A DNA stretch of 60,000 nucleotides, from contig OZ037767.1 in assembly GCA_964035545.1 (NCBI GenBank), positions 14,945,998 through 15,005,997 on the forward strand, read 5' to 3'. The notes beneath the pieces were generated by a model that had not been told where the DNA came from, did no database searches, and saw only the letters and a program-made list of their open reading frames with translations. Source of the stretch: Bugula neritina. Taxonomy: Eukaryota > Bryozoa > Gymnolaemata > Cheilostomatida > Bugulidae. Numbering within the stretch: the stretch's first letter is position 1; every line of letters begins with the position of its first letter. The translations under genes were made by a program, and so were the position numbers. Below, one piece after another: positions 45,501 through 59,000 of this stretch.

Positions 45501-45918
45501 CTGCATGTCGACATCTGACAATTTCTTGCAACTGTCAACTTGCAATCACCTGTCTGCACATGGCATCATATGCCACAATACATTGAGCAATGTAAATACT
45601 TTACACATTTTATGTATAATATTTTTTCTTGTTACAGCTTGTGGCGTATAAACATCACATCAATCTGGCAGCAATTTATTTATTAATATTGTTGTTTTGT
45701 GTCACTAATGTAGTTTGGTGAAATGGTAATTGCATACAGCTCAAGACTAACTTCTTGTTCTGTGTGGGTTGAATGGTGGTGGTGGTCCATTTTTAAAAAT
45801 TTATCTTCGAATGAAAAATTTGTCCTTTCGTGTTTTAAGCAGCAGTTGGAACTACTATATGTTGTATAGTGATTTTTTATATTTCATTATTTGTATAAAA
45901 GCTTCATCACTCACCATC

Positions 45919-45924
45919 AATAAA
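45919..45924 (+). other. Poly(A) signal AATAAA of WDR43
   Basis: AATAAA about 670 nt after the stop codon is the first canonical signal on this strand after WDR43. Confidence 0.45.
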
Positions 45925-47083
45925 TTTTATGAACTATTTTTATCCTAATGATTTTCTACAGGTCTTGTATTACACTTGTAAAAGGTTGCTTATAAATACA
46001 TTGACTCAATCTTGCTTGCATACGGTTTAATATTTCACTGGGCTGGTATAACAGTACTGGTTGGTCAGTTTAAACACTGTCTGCCTAACTCCATCACCTA
46101 CTAGTCATTAACTACCATGATTTTGGCTCTACTTGTTACTTTGGAGGTAACTGACTTGCTGACCACAAACTTGGTGCCCTTGCACTGTGACTCATGGCCC
46201 TTGGCAGCTTTCCTGTTGAGTGGGTAACTCCACGCCCCTAATTGTGCAGGGTGGAGAACTAGGGCTAATTAGCCAATGATAACAGCCACAGAAGTCTAAA
46301 GTAATTAGTATCAAAGTAATAGAATCATATCAGCTGTTCCTTAGCACGCCTGCCTTTCCCCTCAGTGGTGCCTTAAAGCTTTAAAAAGATCTCAGGCTAA
46401 TGAGTGATTCTTAGTGCATAGCCTAATTTCCTAATAGCCAAAGGTGCCGAATTCTTGAACTGATGCCCAAAGTTTTCCTAGGGCACTCGGTAATTGTGTT
46501 GAAGGTATAAGCCATTGTTGGGCTGGTGAAAGCATTCTTCGTACTGAGTCGATAATTGCTGGTAGCTAATAGTTGTGTGAATCATGGATATCAGTCAAGC
46601 CAGCATTCAAAGTGCTGAAAATATGCATTAGTTGTGCCGAAATAGTCGGTATAAGTTTAGCACATGGAAGTGTCTAACTAGGAAATTCTAACACATCTTT
46701 ACCATCGGTAAGTTATAAACATTATGGTAAGCCAGCATGTAAATATGTTACTGAAATATAATATGTTACATAATGATTAAGTGTAGCTGTGATGTTAATT
46801 AAGAAATGTCTGTGCAGTTCCAGTTGAAAATTCTAAAATAAACACTGGCTTTAGAGGCACGTGTTATTACAGCACAGCTGGCTAATGATGTGCTAATTAA
46901 AGTTCAACAATTTTGTTTACGTATTGATATGCAATTAGCTTCCCAGTTAGCCCCTCATTGCTGCTGCCTGCTGCTCAGTTTAACTAGGAATGAGTGTTCA
47001 TTTCTTATCTATTAGTCAGATATAACCCAATCAACTTATTGATTTCTGCAGCTCTCAACACTAAACACTGCATAGAGTTGAAC
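45925..47083. other. Intergenic/5' flank of Ena
   Basis: Nothing coding is recognised. An acceptor-like tttctgcag at about 47043-47051 just before the first Ena coding exon suggests an upstream 5'UTR exon. Confidence 0.4.
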
Positions 47084-50000
47084 ATGTTGAAACATCGACG
47101 AATAGCCACACCAACGAAAGACACGGGAGTCAATCTAGCTAATAGCAGAGTTCCTGACTCTCCCACTAAGAGATGCTCTTCTGTACCCCCCAAACTAGAT
47201 AAAACTATGGTGCTGGAGAATTCAGAACCCAGGTAATAAACACCTATTCTTCATCTACCTTGAAAATCAGGTATTTTCAGGTATGAGTCAAATTTATTAC
47301 TTTGTGCATGTCCATGCATATATCCTTGTATGTCTAAAATTTTATAATTTCTTATAAAAGTTGCTAGTGGAATCACTTTATTAAAATTTAGAAATTTAAT
47401 ATGATGAATTATCAATCAATATATTTATTGTTTAGAGTGCAGTTTTGCTTATATTGCATAATACACTGTCTGGTATGTGATAATTACGTAACTGAAGTAA
47501 AAGTGGTGGTGTTGGCATATTTAACATATTGCTTTCTACAAAAGAATTATATATGCATGTAATATTATATAAATATTACTTATATTTAAAGAAGCGAATG
47601 ATGCACAGTATATCATAATATAATATTATACTAAAATACTCTGTATAGTTGGTTATATATTATGCAATATTACAGTACTGTGGGTATTATACTATGTGGT
47701 ACATTATATATGGTATTACAGTACTATAGTTAGTAGCTATACAATGTGGTATATTATACGGTATTACAGTACTATAGTTAGTATACAATGTGGTATATTA
47801 TACGGTTTTACAGTACTATAGTTAGTATACAATGTGGCATATTATACGGTATTGCAGTACTATAGTTAGTATACAATGTGGCATATTGTACGGTATTACA
47901 GTACTATAGTTAGTATACAATGTAGTATATTATACGGTATTACAGTACTATAGTTAGTATACAATGTGGTATATTATACGGTATTACAGTACTATAGTTA
48001 GTATACAATGTGGCATATTGTACGGTATTACAGTACTATAGTTAGTATACAATGTAGTATATTATACGGTGTTACAGTACTATAGTTAGTATACAATGTA
48101 GTATATTATACGGTATTATAGTACTATAATTAGTATACTATGTGGTATATTATACTGTATTACAGTACTATAGTTAGTATACTATATGGTATATTATACG
48201 GTGTTACAGTACTATATTTAGTATACAATGTAGTATATTATACGGTGTTACAGTACTATAGTTAGTATACAATGTAGTATATTATACGGTATTATAGTAC
48301 TATAATTAGTATACTATGTGGTATATTATACTGTATTACAGTACTATAGTTAGTATACTATATGGTATATTATACGGTATTACAGTACTATATTTAGTAT
48401 ACAATGTAGTATATTATACGGTGTTACAGTACTATAGTTAGTATACATTGTGGTATATTATACGGTATTACAGTACTATAGTTAGTATACAATGTGGTAT
48501 ATTATACGGTATTACAGTAATATAGTTAGTATACGATGTGGTATATTATACGGTATTACAGTACTATAGTTAGTATACAATGTGGTATATTATACGGTAT
48601 TACAGTACTATAGTTAGTATACAATGTGGTATATTATATGGTATTACAGTACTATAGTTAGTATACAATGTGGTATATTATACGGTATTACAGTACTATA
48701 GTTAGTATACAATGTGGTATATTATACGGTATTACAGTACTATAGTTAGTATACAATGTGGTATATTATACGGTATTACAGTACTATAGTTAGTATACAA
48801 TGTGGTATATTATACTGTATTACAGTACTATAGTTAGTATACTATGTGTTATATTATAATATGGTATACAATGTAGTATATTATACAGCATTACAATACT
48901 ATAGTTAGTATACAATATGGTATATTACATGGTATTACAGTACTATAGTGAGTATAATATATCGTATATTACACGGTATTACAGTACTATGGGAGAACAG
49001 AGTCTCATCTCCATAAGAGCCAGTGTAGTCATATACGATGACACTTATAAGAAGTGGTTGCCATGTGGACAACTCCCGAGTGGTATCTCCAAGATCCATA
49101 TCTATCATAACACAACAGACAAAACCTACAGGATTGTGGGAAGGAAAATACAAGATAAAGAGGTGAGATTTCGAAATTGTCCTATAAGCAGCACCGAGTT
49201 GGAGGTGAATGGGGGCAGTAGTTTGGGGTTCTCAAGGTCACCCAACTCCGAACTGAGAACTCCCAATTATACTGCACTCAATCACCCCCGACTCGGTGCT
49301 GCTTATAGAATAACTTTAGTGTCCGTGGACTAACACTGCGTTTCCATTATCGCATTATGCGAATGGATTTTTTCATTCGGCTAATGGAAACAGTTACATC
49401 GAATGAAACCGCAACTATAAGTTAATGCAAACCACAAACCACAAATATACTGTACGGGGAATCCATTCGCATTATGCGCAATCATGGAAACGCAGTGTAA
49501 AACTTATAGTCATAGTTCAATGGTTGGTGCCTTGAACAAACTTAGATCTGACTCTGCACTAAACATAGAGTTATAAAACTGTTAATCGTCATCATTCTGC
49601 ACTCCATGACTATCAGTGTTGTAATCATATTGTATAAAGTGCGGGCAACACTATAATAACCTGTCTCATACATTGAAGTTGTCCTCCATTTTTTTTCATT
49701 CGGTTATTCAGTAAATTAATTTCAGCCCGATAATAAGTAAAAATAAATAATTTGAAGCTTGTTCAAGAGTACAGGGTTTTAGGGTCTATAGCTTATAACA
49801 AGGAAGTATATATAGAAAGTTAGGCACAGTTAATTAATCAATGCCACACACTTAGTATATAATTATTATTTAGTTTCTCTTAGTAGCTCTAAAATATCAC
49901 AAGCTACAAGTTGTGTTTTTATCATCAGTTGAAAACTGGTATATATACAATTTCTCTGCTTGATATTTTACGGTGGAGCTTGAAAAGGGTTAACCCTAAT

Positions 50001-53000
50001 AGTATATTTAGATAGTTGGCATTCATGAAATATTTGAATTGTGTAATATTATGGTGGTACGGTCACATGTGTATAGTTATTTTAAATGTGAGTAATAGTT
50101 TCTACCTTTAAGCTTTTAGTGATTGAAAATCATTGTCAACTTATTATACACTAGCCATCTTTTTAATAATTCAATCTATGCGCTAATAGCCGAAAAATCA
50201 TATTTCATAAATAACTTGAAGCTAGACTCTTGTCGATTAGTGAAGAAATGCATTGCAAGCTAGTGCGTTGGAAAGATATTGGTGTATATTCATCTAAAAA
50301 TAGCATATTTAAAGCATTAATGCACTGATTGTAGCTTTGCCTTAATGTTCTGTACATCACATATCTCTATTCAGATAATATCAGTAACTTGTAGATCAGG
50401 GTTTTCCATGGTTATATAATGTATCATTTCTATAGAGTTGTCTGACCTCTTCCTATCCATTTAGCCTAAACTTATTGGCCATGAGTCACTTTGGTACAAA
50501 TTAAAATATAAAAAGATTTTATATTTTAGTTTTAGAAGTTAAAAAGCTCAGATATTAACTAATGTACTAGTTTGTAGGTCTGCAAGGATTAACAGAATAT
50601 AAAGAGGGTTTTCAATAATTTGTGTGGAAACTCACTGATTTTAAGATAAAACTGCTATAATAGTGTATTGAACTGCATGCATGCCTCATAATAAAGCTCA
50701 ATTCTCAATTCCAAGGTCATAGTAACAGCTGCATTTCTTCTTTAATTCATAAAAAGAAATGTATTATATATTACAGAGGTTTGTTTTTCATTGTCTCAGC
50801 TTGTATTATATACAAACTGATTAATTTCTTATTTATACCCTAGATGAAATCAAATACTTCTTCTTTTACTCGTTTTGCATTTCACTTCCTTTTTAAACAG
50901 CAAGCTGCAGATATTTCAATTATATTGTATCGTATATTCTTTTTTTATAGTTAACCATAAATGTGAAAATACAACCCAGTATGAGGTACAGCGAAGCCAC
51001 CCCAACTTTTCACCAAATCAGAGATAATAGAAGAAAGATCCACGGGATAAATTTCTCAACCAGAGATGAAGCTGTAGCTTTCAGTAAGACAGTCAATGCA
51101 GTTTTACACATTTCACAGCAGAATTCAAACGGTACGTAGATTCGATTTTACCTTAGCAAAAGGTTATTGACAAATTTTAGCATGTGTTCCCTAGTTTCAT
51201 CATGAGCAGTCAATACAGTCATATATCGGCATATAGTAAAGATAATCCAGTCTATTGTATATCTCAACTGATAGTAACATTTGGAGTAACTGAGCACATT
51301 TCAACATGTCTGAATGCCTATATATGAGACATAATTTGGTATGTGTTGGCAAATGTATAGTGGAATGCTGGAAATAAGTGTATTACGTATGTGAAGTGTA
51401 TTTCATGCTAAGTTATCGCATATAGTCATACTCAACATGCTCCTGGTTAGTCAATAGACCTAATGTAATGTATTTACAACTTACATGATAGATAACTCCA
51501 ACTTCTCTATTCTTAGCCCTATAGGATCCACATTTACTCAACTCGCATTGTGTTAGGGGAGAGTTATTAAGCAACACATTATGTAACATATTATATAACC
51601 TGATGAATCAGAAACTAATTAACAGAGTAGCCTGAATAACTTAAAATACTTGAGTATTATTAGAGAGGACATTGAACTAACGCATCACAGAACTATAGTT
51701 TCAAAAAGTTAGAGACGGGCAGTGCTTTTTTATATGATATGCAACAGTTCAATTTCGGTCTTTTTTCTACCAATATTGCATAAGCAGAGTTAACTGTGTT
51801 GGTAGTGGGTAGAACATTATGAGGGCTACAGCTATAATATACGTACTTTCACACGGTAACAGCACATATAAGTTATATTTCCATGGAATGCTTGACGCAT
51901 ATCAAAAGTGAGCCAAGATAAAGCTGGCTTGACTCACTTACTGCTCATTTTACATGACGAGTTCTTCATTTGGCGTCTTCTAGTAGAAATAGAAACATAT
52001 GTTCGTTATAATAGTTGTATTCTATAAGATTACCTGCAGTTCGAATAACTTTGATGCTCAACCAGCACAAGTCAAACTGTTCTTTTATGAGAAGTTATAT
52101 AATCCATCACAAGTTTGTTCACAGAAAAGGGTCAACATAAATTTATGAGGAAATATATATTTTTTTGCAGTTTAGTTATATAAATGACATTTCATGAAAC
52201 TAACTTCCTGTAACTGTGAGTAATGCTATAGGGTTATTAAACAAATCATCGAGACCCTAACTGTTTGAGGTAGATACATGCAGTAATGGATTAGAAATTG
52301 TTCCAGATGAGAAATGTATTAAAAGAAGTTATGTCCTCATGAAAAATTCAACCTTCACCCCAAGCCGTAATTTATAAAGAAAGTTAAAGCCCTTGAGCTA
52401 TGAAAATTTCTCACTATTGCAGCTAAATTGCTAATATGATTATTAGGTTTAGACTTTCAGTAGACGCCATTGTTTGCTGGTCCAACACTTCACCAGAAAG
52501 ATTTTCTGCATCTAGCTAGTCACATGATATGTTGTAGATTCACAGAAGTCTTCACGTAAAACCTCAGCTGACGAGAGAAATGCTGCAGATATCCCTCGCT
52601 CACACTCTGCTAACATAATGTCTGCTTTCAACACTCCCTCTAGTGATCAACCTTTTGTCACGTGAGTATTACCATTTGAAATCCGTGCAACTAAAATAAA
52701 AAGTAAAATATTATGCTGAAAAGCCTCATTTCAGTGTTCAAAGTTATAGGGGGTCTACGGAGACCCCCCAACTTTTCCAGACTTGGAGTACTGGTTATAT
52801 GACTGGAACTTTAAAAAAGCTCAAAATATGAGTTTTTGCTAATAATATGGTTGGTTAGTTTAGGATACATTAGGCATAAATTTCCTTATAAGTGCAACCA
52901 AAATTAGTCATAGTTTCATGGTAACTTGAGACTGGAAACCTTATGGCTGAATTGTTTTCAATACTTATAAACATGATACACTGTGATACATCTTTATGAA

Positions 53001-56000
53001 AGCTTGCAATCTATACACTCATGGCTCATAGTTCCATATCTTCCAGTCTAAATATCGTATTCATCTATGCATGCCTTATTAAACCAAGCTGTCAGTAATT
53101 AGCCCATCAGCGATGCACGGTTCTACGAGTATGAATAGAAGGAGGGGAGAGTTGTTACATCATTACACGTCTATATATAGCTAACAGTATCGGCTTTCCT
53201 ATTGGCTCGTTAACAGTTGAGCAAACACGAGTATTCTCATTTCATTTCTTTAATGGCCGTTTGAGAGGTAAGATGGCTGAAACGGAAGGAGTTATAAATA
53301 TACCAGTACACATAGCCGCAGAAACTGCGGGACCATCATTCTACCGGCGTTCCCCCTCCAGGCAAACACCGTCAATGTTTACGATTAGGGATAACACGGT
53401 GTTTCAAAATCCACCGAGTTTTGATTATAATCACATTCACAACGGAATAGCCGGGAGTGTATTGCAGAATGGCTCAGGGGAGATAAACACAGGTGGACAT
53501 CTTTCGCCCCCTGAACAACCTCAGCATCGTTCAGTCAGCCCACGACTTATGTAAGTTTAATTTTTTGCGAAAAGTTTGTAACTGTTGAAAATATTGAAAA
53601 ATTTCATCATTTTCTTTTATGGAATGACCCAAAGTTTTAAAAAATATTGTATGCTCATAGTTACTGCATTACTTGAATATAAATTAGCAATATTTTAGCA
53701 TATTGGAAAATATCCAAATAAATGTTTATGCAGCTGGGAATTTCATTGGCTCCTCAAATAACAGCATTACGTAAAAGATTAATACCATATATAGTAAAAG
53801 AATGTCTTCTATAACCTATATAGTGTGTTGTAAACAGTCTTAATGAATGTTGTTTATTTCGAAATACACATCTGTTAGATTATAGAGCAGCTGTAGATAT
53901 GTGTACAGGCTGAGGTTTTGATATACTCACATGTACTGTAGTTGTTGTCTATACTACACAGCATCTTACAGCCTTGAACTATACCATGTAGAGAGTGACC
54001 TTTGTAGTTATGTTATTGTGGTAGTATAATTATTAAACCCCATAGGGGTAAGGTGTAATAAAACAATGCAAATCAACTTGGCCCATGTTTTTGGGGGTAT
54101 AGGTTTATTACCATGCATGTGCTTTTAATATCCGTAACTACTGATGGTTTATACAATTGGAATGTACAATTCCCATTTTATAACAGCATATAGCATAACA
54201 TCTTAACCACATTGCTTTACACTCCATGTGATATGTGAAATAAACCTTATTAACCTTATTAACTAACTCTCTATTAGAAAAATAGAAAATGAAACTCCTA
54301 TTTTATTTTATAGTTAATAAACCATGCTAAAACGATATCATATGCTCCAATTATCGTTGTACAATTCTTTTTGTTTTGCTGATTACTTCAAATACATATC
54401 ACCTCACAGTTCAAACTAATGTCAAACTTTGTTGGTATATCCAGACAACTTAATTTTTGAACAGCCAGTAGCCAATGATGACTAAAATTGACTTCTACGA
54501 CTGTTTTATGTTGGGATGAGTCATAGTTTGCACGCCAACTCTACTTCCTGTTTTTATAAGAATGAATTTACTAAAGACCTCCGAAGATATAGCCCTTGCG
54601 TTGACATGCAGTGTGCACTATGACATGCAGTATACACACATCCATATTCAGTTGTACGTCTTTCCATGTTTATACTGCATACAGCAAAAGTTTCTCACGT
54701 CTCCCACATGTTTCACTCCAGTTCCTCAGAACTATGGTGGTTGATTCAAACAACACTTCGTTTAGCAGCATTATGTAACTGTTTTTTCCAAAATAGTAAA
54801 AAAATTCATTCACTAATCAGCCGAATGCAGCGAAGTTATAAACAAATACTAAATTATGTTTTATAGTCATCATTCTATGGAATATGTGTGATGAAATATA
54901 AGCATATACTAGTATAATAAGCATGCTATATCGATAATAAGCATGTACTGATAATAAGCACATGCTAGTAATAAGCATATAATATAGTTATGCACATGTT
55001 TCAGCTACAGTTCGAACAGTTGATAATTAATTATTTTCATCCAACATATCAAGTTAATTAGTTCCATAACTATTAACAGGAAGTAGGGCTGTATGCTGCT
55101 TATAGAAGATGAAATCCCTACTATACTATCAGGTGTTAAGAGCAGTTAGTATATTATATTACTCATCCTGGTTTAAGTGCATCTCACATGTATATCTGTT
55201 ATATACTCAACTATAGCCTCAGATCAGTGTATTGACAAGCCTGTATCTATTATATCATTATGGAATATGATACATTATGAGAATTACAGCAATATTTTAT
55301 GCAGTTTCAAGTTAAATTGATGGCTGAAGTAAATTTACCCATAGTAATGTGGTACTTACAATTTTATAATTAGTGTGTGGTGCATTTATCTTAGACTATA
55401 ATATTATTCAAGTGCAGGTATAAACCATGCATACATTGTTTGAAAAGAAGTTGACCTACAAGTAAATAGCCTATCACCATGGTAACTGCATTTATGCTAA
55501 ATACAGTCTGTAGGCTATTACAAAATTTTTACACACACACGCACGTACGCACAGGCACGCACACATACACACACATATTTATATTGAATTTCCAATACCT
55601 ATTATTTGTAAAAAAAGCTGATTTTTTTAATTACATATCTAACAATACTTTAGTTGTACCTAGAGAATATATTGTGTATTTTAGCAATCGCTCCTAAACA
55701 TTTACAACACTAAAAAGCTAATAAACTTGAACAGTTGTTTTTAAAGTTCTATTTAGTTATTATTATTATATGAAGATGTATCTATATACTCCATCTGCAG
55801 CACACAATGCTGTCGTAAGCTAAATATATTATTTTAGTATAGTTTGAAATACTTCACAAAAGCTGGTTTGTCTTTAGAAATGTAAATATGTCAGCCCCAA
55901 CTGGTAAGATCACCTTTTCATAACTTTCTTTGTTTATTAGCATTTATTATGTATAAGTTACTCTAAATCAGACAGCATTTAGCAAGAGTATAAATAGCTG

Positions 56001-59000
56001 TTTTTCTCTTTTCAGATTGAAAACCAATGGTACTGCAGTGACTAGCTCCCCTTCACCCACCCTCTCTAATCACAAGGTACTCATTTATACAACTTTGTTA
56101 ATTACTAGTACTATAACTTCTACACAGTCTGCTATAGATTAAGGTGTATTGTAGTTAAAATTATTAATGAAAGATGTTACTGCCTAATTTTGCACTTTAT
56201 TTCAATGCCAGTGCAAGGTGGAACAGTGCTTAGTATTTTGAATGTAGACAAATACAAAACATAAATACAACTACGCAGATATTATAAAAGTAACACTGTG
56301 ACAATGTGTAATGCATGGTTTAGTTAGATTATAAAAACTGTTATTATAACTCCTAGAAACTCAAACTACTGCAATATGAATTAAGAACTGTAATAGTTTG
56401 CTGTATTTTATATTGTTATTATGTTACTTTGATGTAAATGTGATAAATTAGAGTTAATATGTTTTGATCAGTACAATGCTTGGGAAACATGGCTAAAGAA
56501 TGCCACGGTAATTGTCTGCCCCTACCCAATTGTTAGTACATATTGGTAGAACCACGACCTATAAACTTCCTTTCCCTATGTTTTGTGTCAGCGGTGGTGG
56601 GTATCACAGTATATTGTTGTGGTGGTGGTTAGTATATGTTCTCATTTTATAATCTGTCATCCTGCAAGGTGGCACACTGCAAAGTGTTATAATGCAAACT
56701 GTCACAATGCTATGTGTCACAAGGTGTCACAAGATGTCACAGTGCTATATATTGTTTTTATTTAATTCTTATGTTACCTTGCACATGTAGCTCCTTTACA
56801 ATGTGTAGCTTGTTATGTTGTGAGAAAGTGAGATTTTGAGCAAGAAAAATGTTTTTTTTTTATAAATCCCCAAACGATAGCTATATATTTACATATGTTG
56901 GCAGCCATCATTTTATTTATTCTAAAGTGCCAGCATCTCTTTCTTTTGGACAAAAAGTTCCGCATTCATACTTTTCTATCATATGCAGTGACTCATTCAT
57001 TGATATCCATTTCCTGTTCAGGTTTCGTACGATCGGCAGACACTTCCTGTGACATCATATCCTGTAGAAAGCAGCTCGTACCCGCAGCCAGTCATGTCGC
57101 CCACTCCCCTTCCATATTCCCACTACACTAGTTACAGCACTGTGGCTACCCCAGCCGCTGTCTACAGCAATTCTCGTCAAGTTCACCGGCAGCCCAGTCA
57201 GGCTGACTCGTATGCTAGCGTTCCTGTGAGCTACGGCAGCGCCACTAATGACAGCACACCAATCAGTGAGCAGCACACTCTGGTTAATAACTTCGCAGTA
57301 AATAAGGATGCTTACAAACACTTGCCGACGCACAGTATTGAAAGGTCTGCATCTATTGGTGGAGATCAGAATGGATTAGCCAATGAACTACCGGCTGCCA
57401 TATTTAACATAGCCAACTCTGTCAAAGGAAGTTCAACATCAAGTTTGGATAGTCCGACCGCAGGTATCTGACAATAGTCTATCTATTAACCCACCTATTA
57501 TAGACTAGCTCACCTATTAGACATGATCCAGCTAGTAAACTTTCATCTACTTACCACCCATGTATAGTACTACTACCTCACTACTCACTCGATTTAGAGT
57601 TTTCTGCTCATCAAACATCTACTAGAATTTAGTATTCTAATAATTCTTATAATAGTTATTCAACACACCACGGCATTTATCAAATTTTGTCCTTTAACTG
57701 TGTCATAGTTAAACTAATCTTCTTGTTTATACAACTCATCCAGTAAAACTATTTCTGTTTAAATTGATACTTTTTGTGCCCATAGTAACAATCTTTCTTT
57801 CAATAGAACAAGTCAAGCTACCATCTGTACCATCTCCTCCACCACCTCCACCACCTCCAGCTCTTCCTGAAGGGGGCATACCTCAACCCTTTCGCCCTGT
57901 GCCCAGCTCTGCAGGTTCCTCTGCGGCTCCTCTGTCAGGATTAGCTGCTGCCTTGAAGTCAGCGACACTGAAGTCTGTCTCGTCTAAGGTAAGTTCTGTC
58001 TCGTCTAAAGTAAGTTCTATTTTTAGCCTAGCCGGAGTTCTAGCAGATATTTTTAGCATAGAAGAAGTTATTAACTGTTTGAGTTCTTTGTAACTGAAGA
58101 CATAAACTAGGCAGTGAATAACATCTGTGAGCATATAGGTAGAAAGTCGTTGTTGGTGTCTAGTGGTGTTATGTCATAGCGGAAAGTTACATGTTGAACC
58201 ATTGTTAGGCTTAATGCTGCTACCAACAATAATAACTTCTATGATAGGGTTTTTTATATATTCAATTTAATTAATAACTTCGTTAGGAAAGCAATACAGT
58301 TTTCTAAGATATGCAAAATTTAGGTTTATATTGCAAGTATGAAGGTGTGATGCAACAAAAAATAACTGAGTTGAACAACATGTAGCTCTAGTGGTAATAT
58401 GAGAAATGCTGATTTAGGTAGAGACATCTAATATCCCAGCCCCAATGGTAACTGCTAAGGCTGGTTTAATGGAAGAAATGCAGAGAAAATTAGCCAGAAG
58501 AAAGGCTAGAGCTGATGGGGAGGTGAGATGTATGGATTTTAGTATCTAAGAATAGCTTCTGAATTACCCTGGTATTGATTTGTCTCGAGTTTTTGCTTTA
58601 TAACTTAATTTTCATTTATTCTATATTTTCGAATAAAACAGGATATGACATCAGCAAGTAGTGGCAGCTCCAGATCTTCTCCTTTTCAAGCTGTACCTCA
58701 CACGACTGTCTCTACATTCAATCAGCAAGTTTTAAAGTAAGTCAGGCATCTCCTCTCACTGCTACTACAATACTAATTCTATATTTATGTTAGAGCTTCA
58801 CAGTATATAGTTCAATAATGTAAATTGTTGCTGTTTGTAGTTGCTATCAGGTTGCAATCAAATTAACAAAACTATATATATTAATTATTGCAACAAAATC
58901 ATAAAAATTAGCTGAATGTAGAATGAATTTCAATGATAATGGCTGTACCTTGTCTTTATTCTGTTAATCTATACCGCGTGCGTGCAGCTTACTTGTAATG

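Noticed and set aside
49163-49333. Extension of the EVH1 exon to a stop at 49331
   Set aside because: This runs through a hairpin element. The donor at 49163 restores the conserved EVH1 sequence in the exon at 50951.
55879-55904. 26-nt Ena exon between aaag-like splice sites
   Set aside because: Joining it to 56016 creates TGA at once; skipping it keeps frame. At most it is a poison exon, with no support.
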